64,000 bases of DNA from Bolinopsis microptera (taxonomy: Eukaryota > Ctenophora > Tentaculata > Lobata > Bolinopsidae): the NCBI RefSeq assembly GCF_026151205.1, contig NC_087072.1:8542084-8606083 (forward strand), in the 5' to 3' direction. Under the pieces are notes generated by a model. That model worked only from the letters and a program-made list of their open reading frames with translations, searched no databases and was not told the origin of the DNA. Shown here piece by piece: positions 45,222-56,395 of the stretch (the stretch's first letter is position 1; each line of letters opens with the position of its first letter). Position numbers and translations under genes: made by a program.

Positions 45222-46637
45222 TCACCAGTTTTTTTGGGTGTAATATGAGATTGAATGCTTAAGCTTGTGCTGTTCAGAGATATAGGCTGGGCATGATCTA
45301 TCTGTGGCTGAGTGTGTGTGCTGTTCATCAGTTCTATTAGAATTTTTACAGTTAGCACAGGAGGGTTGAAAGGAATGTGTGTCTTTATTTGTACATGAGT
45401 TAGTTTCATGATCTTCAGTGCAATGAGCACAGACATGGTTAGATGCTTGGCACTGGGCTGAGTAATGACCAAACTTTTGGCATTTATTACATCGTTTGAT
45501 GTAAAAGTGATCATACACCTTGCAGCGGTACAAACCTATCGATAGGAAATTGTCACGATTTTCGATTAGCTTCCTTATGGCATTGCTCACTCTAACAGAA
45601 GCTTGAAAAAGTGGTTTTTCTGTTTGATAATTTCGTTGTTTGCGGACTGAGAGTACAGAGAATGTTTCACCAGAATCAATGAGGGACTTGATGTCAGGGT
45701 AAAGTTTCATAATGGTTTCAAAGAGATCATCGGTTGTGATTTCATCTCTAATCCCGGAAATGGATATCGTAGGCAATTTGGTTATAGGTTGCTTGAGATC
45801 AGATTTGGGAAATTTTTTGGAGATAGATTGAACTAGCTTTGTTCGATCAGCTTGACTAGATGTGGTGATAACTGTCTCACCTTTCTTGTTTTCGAAGGTA
45901 TTATCTACAAAAATGTTATTTTCTGTGATAATAGTTTTAAGGTCAGATAATGGAACTTTTTCTCCCCCTTCAGAGACTATTACTGAAGCTGGATGCCTCA
46001 GTTTTTCTACTCTGCTGCTGTCACGCCAGGGATTTTCGACAACACCATTAGAGCCACCAGTTTCATGGTTACTATTAACTGGTGAAAGGGTTAGTGATAT
46101 GGAACAGTTTCCTGCGGTCAAACTTAATCCATGAAGAGTGGCAGGATTTAACAAGAGATTTTTAATGGTGTCTATGTCAGCATCTAGTTTTGACATTTTT
46201 GTTTCAAGGGTGTGTACATGGGTTTTTAAATCAGCAGCGTTTCTCAGGTTTGCTAATGTAACACAAGAGTCACAATGGAAGAGGAAACTTCCAAAACGTT
46301 TACCTTTCTGTTTTGATTCAGTGTTAGCATTGAAAGATTTCAGTAAGGACGGGGAGCATACATTATCAGGAAAGTTAACACGTTTACCGTCCTTTAGTTC
46401 ATAACAAGTAGCGTGAAAATTGCTCTTACATTCATAACAACATACCACTTCTCCTTTAGAATCAAACGAGCAGTTTCTGCAGATTCCATCAGCAGCTAAC
46501 ATACGTGGATCGTTCACAACAAAACAAGGGGGGCTGGCACTATCATCATTGTCATTATCATTACCATTGTCATGTTGCCCCTGTAAGACATGATTTGAGG
46601 AGTCCAGCCCCTCTGAGTTTTGATCGGGATCTACCAT
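45222..46637 (-). CDS. LINE ORF1 protein with PHD finger and zinc knuckles
   Basis: 471 residues. The N-terminal half holds a PHD-like finger (CRNCSFDSKGEVVCCYEC, then a His and further Cys pairs ending FHCDSC). A short coiled coil follows (LKTHVHTLETKMSKLDADID). A folded middle part is probably RNA-binding. A C-terminal CCHC/CCHC block comes last (CNKCQKFGHYSAQC, CAHCTEDHETNSC). ORF1 proteins of this type bind the LINE RNA. The frame is fully open and ends where ORF2 begins. Confidence 0.85.
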   Translation of the reverse strand: MVDPDQNSEGLDSSNHVLQGQHDNGNDNDNDDSASPPCFVVNDPRMLAADGICRNCSFDSKGEVVCCYECKSNFHATCYELKDGKRVNFPDNVCSPSLLKSFNANTESKQKGKRFGSFLFHCDSCVTLANLRNAADLKTHVHTLETKMSKLDADIDTIKNLLLNPATLHGLSLTAGNCSISLTLSPVNSNHETGGSNGVVENPWRDSSRVEKLRHPASVIVSEGGEKVPLSDLKTIITENNIFVDNTFENKKGETVITTSSQADRTKLVQSISKKFPKSDLKQPITKLPTISISGIRDEITTDDLFETIMKLYPDIKSLIDSGETFSVLSVRKQRNYQTEKPLFQASVRVSNAIRKLIENRDNFLSIGLYRCKVYDHFYIKRCNKCQKFGHYSAQCQASNHVCAHCTEDHETNSCTNKDTHSFQPSCANCKNSNRTDEQHTHSATDRSCPAYISEQHKLKHSISYYTQKNW

Positions 46638-47400
46638 TCTTTTGGGAGGATGGAGACAGATATAAAATCTTTTATGATGTATAACTCAGAAGTTTCGGGG
46701 TCCTCAAATTATTTGTTATATAGTAGTGTTGAAAGTATTAAAACTGGGGTCTCCATGTAACTCTGATGTCGATAACGTATATGAGTAAGTACAGAAGTGA
46801 AAAGAATGCATGCAGCAAGAGGGTACAGTGTGTCAGGGATGAGGGAGAACTGGGTTAGCTCCGCGTCCGGTTCAGTTCTCACATCATTACAGGTTTTTTT
46901 ATTCATGTGTTTGGTATGATTGATGATATTGCGACGGTAAATCTTATCTTACAGTGCAGTTCTGCAAATTAAGGAGTGTAGATTGTTTAAATGTTATTCA
47001 CAGTCTAAGATTCACAGTCAAGAAGCTTATTCATGATTGTCCAGTCGAATTTCATATGAAGAGTCCCCCTTAAATTTTCTTTGTTGAGTAGTTACTCGAA
47101 AGTCTGAAGTGGAAGATCGGTCATCATATAGACAGACTCCAGCACCTTTTCCCTCTATCCGAGACTGGCTGGAATGATTGTGCTGTAAAATATCCCTTTC
47201 TGGAGGTATATCGATAGAGTGTAAGCAATTTGTCAACAGATTAGCGGACCTCATAGCCAGAAAGAGGAAGGAGAGGAGAAAAGACAATTTTTTTGAGGTA
47301 TTGTGATGTACGTGGTAAGGCATGTAAGAACGAGGATAAGATTTGCAATGCTAAGAACAACACTTATTGCTCAACGTCACGTGGGTACAGATGAGAGAAG
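46638..47400 (-). other. probable LINE 5' UTR and flank
   Basis: No recognisable protein. It lies immediately upstream of ORF1 on the minus strand, so at least part should be the LINE promoter region. The 5' end of the element is not marked by a visible duplication. Confidence 0.35.
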
Positions 47401-47739
47401 ATGGACAGCAAACATGAGACCCCTCTATCAGAAGTCTCATACAACCTCATTCCTGCCCCTATAAAAAATTTTGTGTATATATTTGATTGTTTAAAGTTCA
47501 AAAATATTGGTAACAATGGACCATTTCCGTTACCTATGTATTGTGCTCTGCAAATTGCAACACTTGATTTGATTGTGCTCTGCCAATTGCATCCCTTGAT
47601 TTAATTGAATGTATATATTGTTGTCAAATATCCCTTTAAAATTGTTCTTGAAATCTGTCTATCTTCAAGATAGTATCTTGCATCTTTCACAAATTTTTGT
47701 TGACGATCATTGATCTGTTCTGGTTAAAATTCTATTAAA

Positions 47740-48240
47740 TGGATTTTATCTTAAGAGGGTCGCAGTTATCAAAAAGTGCAAGCCTGTCTGCATTCCCCCT
47801 TTATCTCAAAAGTTTGACTCAAATGATCTTATTTTTTCCACAAAGTTTTAAACAATTTAATTCCTGTGTCACTGCCTCACTATCTCTCTTTATATCAGGG
47901 CACTTCTCGAATAAGACGTTGCCACCTCGACAGTCTGTCTATTGTGTCATCAATTTTACCTAAGTTAAGTCAGAATTTACACACCACCTGTACCTCAAAT
48001 AGTCCACTGGCAAAACAATTTTTCTACAGAACCCATATACTTACTTTGGAATGGAATCCCTTTACAGGTAAGACAGATTGTGTCTACCAGTGTTTTTAAA
48101 TCTGACGTCACTAAGCATCTATGGAAATTTTTATTGGATAGTGAAGAGAACAGTCTAGCCTATCTCTTTACTCCCCATATTTTCTTCTATGATCTACCTT
48201 TTCCTTTTTAATACCTCCAACATCATATTACACTTCCCAC
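47740..48240 (+). pseudogene. decayed LINE C-terminal fragment
   Basis: With several frameshifts the plus strand reads RTHILxxWNxIP, then VRQIVSTSVFKSDVTKHLWKF, the pattern found at the extreme C-terminus of CR1/Jockey-type RTs. There are no intact motifs. Confidence 0.5.
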
Positions 48241-50050
48241 ACAAACCTTCTCACTTCATTTACATTAATGACCATATCATATTTGCATCTAATGTATCTG
48301 AAATTTGACGTATTCAAATACCAATTTTATCTTTATATCCACAGTTATTCACCATTGATTTGATTGTTCTTGGATAGTTTTTCATGAAGTTTTGGATTTA
48401 GATTAATTTTATATATTGGGTCCAAGTAATTGCGGACATAGTTCACTACGCAATCAAGTCCTCTTTCTCGTACATTCCTGTACTCAGACACCTGTTCACC
48501 AAAGCGACTAACATAGCATCATAACAATACACAACCTCCTTGACCTCGCACCATATATTGTGTACCTCTTCCGAACCTCCTCACCACACCAGCGATCTGC
48601 CCAGCATCACCTTTGACAAACTAAGGAGCATGCCAATGGGGCGAGATCGGTCTCATTTCATAGTCACACGGGATCCATGGTAGTCAATCTTCGGAGGGGC
48701 GCCCCCACTCAACTGCCATTGCTCTGCAATGGTACCAGATGTATCTCTGCATTACCGGGATAGTGGCGCAAACATCTGGGCCTCAGTAGGACTCTTTGGT
48801 ATTATTGAGTCGCTTGCTCTTTCGAGTCAAGTCAGTAGGTGCTGCACCCAAAAAAAAAAAATTTATTGCTCAGTAAAATTTGAAAAGTATTTAGATTTAA
48901 AAACTAGTACTAGCAAAATTACGTGCGTTGCTCTAGAAACACATTTATTTTTGAGATTTTACCAGCATATCCTCTAAAATTACCTAATTTGTCCAATTTG
49001 ACATTTTTACTTTAAGTTTAAGAGGGGAGGGTGCCAAAAGGGGAGCACTTTGGGCACAGGGGGCCCAACATGCAACGTTGCGCCACTGGCTTAGAGAAAA
49101 TTTTTGAAACTTGGGAATATTAGTAAAACAAACATTGTATTTTGTACGCACAATCAATACATAGTAAATAATCACATCCATATTAAGTTCAAATATACAC
49201 ATACAATACTCAATATTCAGTTCAAATTTAAAGGGTACATTAGTCAAATGTTTATTTAATTTAAGTTACTTTAGAGTGTACAGTAAAATCTATTGAATTA
49301 TGAAAAAAATTGAATTATGAATAGGTAAATGTCAGTGCAGTGTACAGTAAGGCCATACCAAAAATTGTGAATATAAGTATCTTAAATCATAGATTATTTA
49401 ACACTCAAACATTTACAAATAAGAAAACACAATTTTGCTCTGTAGCGCAGCCGCTGTTACAATAATAAAATTATTAGTTTAAAAAATGTAAAGGTTTAGT
49501 TTTAAATTACAGCAATGATAGGTAAATTACTAATTTGGCAGTAGAGTCCAAGTGATTTGTTCAACTCTTGCTGATTATCATGTGGCTTATCATATGGCCT
49601 CTTGGATGGTCATGGTGGTGGTGATCATACATTCCCTTTCAGACATGTAAAATCTGATCTGTAGAAAGGCTATGATACAGGATACTCAGAGACACATGTG
49701 GCCAGTGGTAGTACCATTTATCTTCGTTTAGATAACTCTTATAATATGTCAGGCATGAGGGATAAATCGCCTGTTACACTTATTTTTTACATCTGCATCG
49801 CTTCTGCTTCAGTTGTGTGGTTTTGTGTAACAGACTAAACTGTTTGTCCATTGTCCATGGCACATATCTATTGCTTATATCATTCTGTGGATAGAACTTC
49901 ACTCTGAGAATTTTACTTAAATTTGTTAGAGTACTACGTGGACCATCAGCTGACCGTGTACTCTGTATATTAGCAAATTATAATAATCTAGATACATACA
50001 TAAAACATATGATATTGAGATAAATTATTAATTGTGGTACTATTCAAAAC
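48241..50050. other. non-coding, repeat-derived
   Basis: No gene is seen. 48650-48830 and 49015-49085 are GC-richer islands that look like fragments of dispersed repeats. A poly-A run is at 48849-48860. Confidence 0.35.
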
Positions 50051-50051
50051 T

Positions 50052-51165
50052 TCTTTTTTTTCTTTTTTTTTTTAATTTTTAAAAGAGAGGCTGGGCCTGG
50101 GTGGCCGACGAATGGATAGCATGTGGATGCTTTACCTACCTCTGGGGTATGGCAGTCCTATGGGAGGATGCCAGGGGAATCAGAAAGTGTAATGTAGGAT
50201 GATGGTAAGTGTTGTAAGATGTGTTGTGTATGAACGCTTAAGTGGCAACTGGGTGTGGAAGAGAAAGGTGAACTGAGACGATGTGTGAGTAGTCGCTCTG
50301 TCACACCAGTCTGGTCCAGCTCCTCTGGCACAATTAAGCGTTTCGTGAGGTTTGCGAAGTTGACAATAGTTGGTTGTCGAATATGTCATCATGACAGAGA
50401 GGTAATAGTCCTGGAAATATTGACCTCTTATTTGGGCAATAGTCGGACACTGTCCTAGAAAGTGTGAGACAGTTTCCTCTCCGTCGCCACACATAGGACA
50501 AGCATTGGTGCTTGATTTGGGAGTGGTATGGAGGTGTTTGTTTAAGCCACAATGTCCCGTGATAAGGTGCACTGCAGTTTTTCTGTTGTTGCTGAGTGTA
50601 GTGTTAAGATTTTTGATGATGTTGATGTGTTTGTGACCGAGTGTCAGTTTGGTGTGTCTGGGTCCATCAGTTAACCAGGTTTCCTGATTTAGTCTGGTGA
50701 CTTTGTCGTCGATCAGGCGTTTGATGTAAGATTGTGGAATTGGGCACTTCAAAGTGGGTTCACTGGTTGTGCCAATCTTGGCCAGCTCATCTGCTTTTTC
50801 ATACCCCACAATCCGATGTGTGCAGCTATCCATCGGATCTCTAGAGTGTTGGTGGATCAGAGTGCATTGTGGGTGTCATAACAGTATCTAGTAGTTCTAC
50901 TCCTCGTTAAGATCGAGGATATAGCTTGTATAGAGGAGAGACTGTCAGACCATATGATGATGTGTGTGTGTTGGTATAAGTTGAGAGATATTTGCAAGCT
51001 TCGATGATGGCGGTGAGCTCTGTTTGATAAACATTGCAATAATCAGGAAGCTTGAATGATCTTTCCTCTAGGGTAGTGTTGTTATTGTCAGCGGTGATGA
51101 TATAGCCAGCCCCGCTACCTGAGTCTGTGCGTGACCCGTCTGTGTAGAATGTGTTAAAACTTAGA
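50052..51165 (-). mobile_element. 5'-truncated LINE fragment with RNase H domain
   Basis: On the minus strand: RNase H (51160-50800), a zinc-binding C-terminal domain, a short 3' UTR and a poly(A) tail (the T-rich run at 50055-50082 on the plus strand). RNase H in a LINE suggests the I/R1/LOA group, distinct from the CR1/L2-like elements elsewhere here. RT and endonuclease are absent. Confidence 0.75.
50180..51165 (-). pseudogene. LINE RNase H and C-terminal zinc-binding domain
   Basis: The RNase H triad is visible: Asp in NTFYTDGSRTDSGSG (about 51150), Glu in YQTELTAIIEA (about 51030) and Asp in SDSLSSIQAI (about 50945). The last conserved part is GYEKADELAK (about 50795). A CPMCGDGEETVSHFLGQC zinc-binding motif follows (about 50490-50440). 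At least two frameshifts separate these parts (near 50960 and 50840), so the 217-codon frame at 50833-50180 is only the C-terminal piece. Confidence 0.75.
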
Positions 51166-51169
51166 TAAT

Positions 51170-53407
51170 ATGTGTGTATGATAAAATCCTTATAACTGTA
51201 CTAAAATCACCTTAACACAAATTAGGTTGGCAAAATAATTAGTCTTAGGAAATTTTGGCCTGATTATAAGATCTGTTTCCAAATGAAATATTTGAGTTTT
51301 AGATTACTCTATGCGAGTTACAAGTCTCAATTCTGGAATCAATCGAAGGTCTCTAATTACATCATGCATACCGGGAATGTACATGATTATGTAACTATAA
51401 ATACCGTTTGCACACTAAAAGCAACTTATGGTTCCTATATAAACACCTTATTTGTCAACAGCAGTGTGCAACTGTGCGTGTGCATCATATTAGAAGAGCA
51501 CCAATTTAAATAGAAGTTAAAGTGAAGATCAAGCACTTGCACCTCATGCACATCGCTCAAATATGTAACATGATTCTTAATCCTACTTGAATTATGCAGA
51601 CTATACAGATCTATTCAAAGTGTATCAGTTTCTCTGGCAGGATACTGACATAGTTCAAGTTGGGTTGATCATTGAGTGTCATTCAATTACAAAAGATATC
51701 TATTCTGGTTGATCCTAAAAGGTGCAGAGTGATTCTGCTAAATTTTCTCCCTGTTAGTCCCTACAAGGTATGATTTCTGGTTCAACTTAATCATTTCAGA
51801 ACGAGCAAGTGAGTGCAGATGTTGTTTCACTATAATTATAGCTCTATACTTTGTGCTTGCTTTATCACGTTTGATGTTTACAGACCTTCTTGATAAAACT
51901 TAATAAACAATTTCAGTTGATTTCAAATATAACATAAATGAAGATAACAATTTTACCCGATAAGCTCATTAGCCAAAATATTATCTCTTTACATAATATT
52001 ATGTAGCAAGGCAATTTAGGTATCATTTAACATAATACGTGGTCCGTACAATAATTGGACTCTGCTCTTTTGAATCAAAAAATTAACCAAATTATGGCCC
52101 CGAAAATGAGGATTAAACTATTGGTGTTAATAATCTGATGATAAATAGATAGTGCTGAATGAGATAAGGATAGATGTAGACTGTAGAGGGAGAAGAGTCT
52201 AGGGATCCTGTAAGTCTGAGATGCTCTTGGTTTAACTAGAATACCTTCTTCTGGTGGGATTTTCTATTTATTAACTATTACGATGATACAACATAGTGCT
52301 GCACCTCAACCTCCGCCAAATGAAATCAGTGCTGCGTTTTACTGTAGTTTAGGAGTTAGAATTGTGCCATTGATTGAGAGAGGTTGAGCAACAAGACAGA
52401 TCCACTATTAATTATAACCAATATGGTTTAGTGAACACGGTTTGGTTCACCTCCTTGTGCAGCTCCCAGTACCTCCCTAGATTTAGATATCATATTTGAA
52501 TAATATGTACACGATGGTGGCCATCTTTTCTTTGTCGTTGTTGTACAATGGCTCTTATAAATAGATGCTGATGAGCCAATAGGAGGGCACACTCCGGTCA
52601 CGTGATCAGGTGCTGGGACACGGTACCACCTGCCAGCACCTCACTGGCCAGGTATTTATAGCCCTCTTAGTTGAGTCAAAGATCTCTACCCTCTGTGATC
52701 AATGATCATTGACTAATGAGAATTGGTGTTTCAAACCGTCCGGTACGGTACGTGGTATGGCTTTTTGTTTTTGCAGGAACTGGCATATTTCGTCAACTGG
52801 GCTGTCGTCGATAGAGGGGATATACCGGATACTCCTACTGCATCTAGCAAATATCATTCATCTCTCTGATAGTTACGGGAATTTAAAATTTAAGGATAAT
52901 TATGGACTCGACACCTAATTCACTCGTATTATATACTTTCAAAATTATGTGAAAAGTATTTTTACTGAACCATAAAATATGATTTACTTATTTCATAATA
53001 TTGGTGCACGGTAGGGTGCTTCATTATAAAATTTAGCATTTTCCATATCAGTTTATCTTTCACGATTTTACTTAGTTTCATATGTTTAGACCTTCGAAAA
53101 ATCGAATCGTTGTTCTTAATTTCTGATTTAAATTGATAATTAATCGTACATGTTATTTGATTTTATTTGTGTTTTGAACCCTAATACTACAACACTACAG
53201 CTACATGTCTGCCATGCAATGGACTACTTAAAAGCATCAGCAATGCGTAAGTACATTAATTGTAATTTCAGATTTTTTTTCCTGAAGATGCTATAGCGGA
53301 TTCAGGACTGAATATATTGTTAAAAACTAAATGTGAATTATTTTGTCAACTCAGCGATTATGTTCACTTAGCTTTGTGAGTAATCACTAATCGTAGACCA
53401 ACAAATC
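51170..53407. other. non-coding with one promoter-like block
   Basis: No gene is seen. At 52590-52680 a CACGTG (52598) precedes a TATA-like GGTATTTATAGC (52651-52662), which might be a core promoter, but no ORF with a domain follows. Confidence 0.3.
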
Positions 53408-53410
53408 CAT

Positions 53411-55475
53411 ATGGGCAATTCCACGATAACAGTAACCAGTAACAAAATAATAAAGTTTGGAGGAGGTTTGGGAGAGATAGAAAATCTTTAAGATATTTGA
53501 CCATATTTTCAGGGGAAAAAAACCGTTTGTTGATATCTAGCCTAGTTTAAAAACTGTAGCGCGTCAAAGTTGGCTTAAATTTAGTGCATCTTTAGTGTGA
53601 ATATCCAGTTATTTTCAGAAAGATTTTAGGGAGCTTTATTAATCGTAGAATTCAATATTTTATCCTGTATATCAACCTAGTGGGCTTCAGATAGAAGGCC
53701 AGCCTAATTTTGAGGGCCAAATTTCTTTACTTTTTGAGTGTCTTATGATCAAATTTTTCCTCTTCGCGTGTGAATAACGCTACCAAATAGTGAAAAATGT
53801 TTTACTGTGGCTACACTATAAATCTGTTTGATTCGTAACTCTCTCTCTAACAGCAACTTTAGTCATCTATAAAGGTCAGAAAATTTCATTCGTTTTGTCA
53901 CACTGGAAGTGCAAAAAGTAGGGGTAGTGTGATTCACAGGTAGCGTAATTCACAGCTTGGTAGTGTAATTTACACAGCGGAAAATTAATAAAACAAGTGG
54001 TTAAAATGCTTTGTTGTGAAATAAATTGTACTTTCAATGCTTCCAGGGCAATTCCAGGGACCTATTTTCAACAACTGCCTGAAAGTGTTGGTAATTTAAT
54101 CGAAATTAGGGTTCCGCCAGGGCAAAATGTGCCACTTTTAGACCTTAAATCGCAAAAATAATGATTTTTAAATGGATTAGGACATCAAAATTGATTTGAA
54201 AGTGTTTTATAGTCATTGTTAGGTCTAAGAACACTTATTTGAGTAATTTAAAGGCTTATTTTCAGAAAATATCAGCAATTTGGGGCTAAAATTACCTTAT
54301 TTTCTTGTCACGTAACTAAATTTTGCTCAAAAGAGCAGTGTTTTTGCCCCAAAAAATTCTAATTTTTATCAAAAACCATGTATAGAGGTATCAAATTAAA
54401 GCTCTTGATGACCTCTTCACATTCAAAACACAAAGAAGTAGTTTAGAATTGATATAAGTGATAAAATGGTCTAAAAATGGATTCAAAAAGTTATAAATTT
54501 CGCCCAATTTCTGTCTAATCATGAACCTTTGAGAGCTCATAAAAAAATCATGCCACAATATTACACTGTACATTTTTCTAGGATTACTCTAAATGTCCTA
54601 TACTTACAGATAGATCAACTTATAGATGCTTACCAAAGTTAATTTGCAACTTATTTTTGTAGTTTGTCCTAAAAAATGGCAAAAAATTGCCAAAAAATGC
54701 AATTTTTGACAAAAAATGAGGTAAAATTAATATTTGAGGTCAAATATCCATTTAATCACTCTAAAAACCTTTTTAAACGTTATTTTGGGGCAAGATACCC
54801 CTAGAATACATGTTTTGTGGTATATCATACCCCTTAGTCATGCCTATATCTTATGTCTACCTCGCATGGGCGCCCCGACCACTGTGGTATGGCAGTAGGG
54901 TGTAATCTACGCCATTACCAGTATCTAATTGGACCGATTAGTAGTCAATTTAATTTAAAATCAGTAATAGTCAGTCTACTTCACCATTTTACAATAGCAG
55001 CAACCAAATCAAGAACAAGCAAACATCAATACAACGCACAAACAGAGCAACTGGGCAGAGTGTGAGTTACACTACGTCCAAATGTGAATAACGTTTACTT
55101 CCTATATTGTCCCTGTACTACACACATTCCACAAATTTATGTTAGGAAGGACATAGGAAGTTAAAAAAATGTGTACTTTATTGTGATCAAGCCTTATTGT
55201 AACTTCTGCTATTACACTGGGGCACGAATTGCAATTTTAAGGCAAGATTTCTAAAACACCAAATTATGCCTGTGAATAACGTCTACTTTTTAAAATGCTG
55301 CTCACATAAAAAGTATAAGAGATAGACATTAAACTTTTGTTGCCACATCATCACAAACGTTTAAACTTCATTCTGACTTTATATTATCATGCTGCTAATG
55401 TTAGCCTACAATTAGCATGCAATTAAAAGCTAAATTTTGTGCAAAGCGTGAATTACACTACGTGGAATTGCCCAT
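53411..55475. mobile_element. 2.06-kb non-coding element with GGGCAATTCCACG TIRs
   Basis: GGGCAATTCCACG at 53413-53425 is matched by its exact complement at 55461-55473. The adjacent bases (TAT/ATA) are palindromic, so the target duplication could be TA or AT. Within it, TGTGAAT(A/T)ACG-type and GTGTAATTCACA-type motifs recur (53770, 53930-53985, 55060-55090, 55270, 55447). It has no coding capacity. It looks like a non-autonomous DNA transposon of unknown superfamily. Confidence 0.6.
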
Positions 55476-55859
55476 ATATGAAATAATCATTAAAAACCGA
55501 TAAAATTACTGGTGATCATTTCACTGTTAAACTGTTTTTCCGGACAAAATTGTTCACACTTCCAAGTTTGTTCTGCACGTAACGCTAGCTTAACTAATGG
55601 TAATTCGCTCATCCATTGAAACAATTCTTCAAAATTCTAGAATCGGATGCAATAATCCGTTAATCAACTAAAATCTTAAAATATAATAGTTACTTGCTAT
55701 AAAAATCTATATTAGACATTTTAATTGTAAACACCGTCCGCGTGGGATGACTTAACGCTGAATGATATAAACATTTGAATACTGCAAATGATAGGGAGGT
55801 CACACACATTTGTTTGGACATGTGGTTGGTCGAGCACTCTCACGTGTCAGAGAAACACA

Positions 55860-56395
55860 GAAAACACAGTTCACCTCCCCACCACAAGAATACAGTTCCA
55901 TCCCAACCAAAAAAATACAGTTCACCTCCCAACCAGAAAAATACAGTTCACCTCCCAACCAGAAAAATACAGTTCAACTCTCTACCAGAAAAATACAGTT
56001 CACCTCCCCACCACAAGAATATAGTTCACCTCCCCACCACAAGAATACAGTTCCCTCCCAACCAGAAAAATACAGTTCACCTCCCCACCAGAAAAATACA
56101 GTTCCCTCCCAACCAGAAAAATACAGTTCACCTCCCAACCAGAAAAATACAGTTCAACTCTCTACCAGAAAAATACAGTTCACCTCCCCTCCACAAGAAT
56201 ATAGTTCACCTCCCCACCACAAGAATACAGTTCCCTCCCAACCAGAAAAATACAGTTCACCTCCCCACCAGAAAAATACAGTTCCCTCCCAACCAGAAAA
56301 ATACAGTTCCCTCCCCACCAGAAAAATACAGTTCACCTCCCAACCAGAAAACCACAGTTCACCTCCCCACCACAAGAATACAGTTCAAGCTCCCC
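55860..56395 (+). repeat. 26-bp minisatellite (CAGAAAAATACAGTTCACCTCCCAAC)-type
   Basis: About twenty copies of a 25-26-bp unit that starts CAGAAAAATACAGTTCACCT, with CCACAAGAATA and CCCTCCC variants. The unit has no stop in any forward frame, so three overlapping long open frames (up to 293 codons) arise. They encode the same kind of peptide repeat in shifted order and end soon after the array, so I do not regard them as genes. Confidence 0.92.

Larger units (their letters stand above)
41854..46637 (-). mobile_element. near full-length CR1/L2-like LINE (ORF1 plus ORF2)
   Basis: Reading leftward: ORF1 (46637-45222), ORF2 endonuclease (from about 45192), RT and C-terminal region (to 41854). 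ORF1's stop overlaps the upstream end of the ORF2 frame. ORF2 is damaged by a single in-frame TAA near 44391 and by a roughly 515-bp insertion (about 42430-42946). ORF1 is intact. The element is much better preserved than the other LINEs in the window. Confidence 0.88.
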
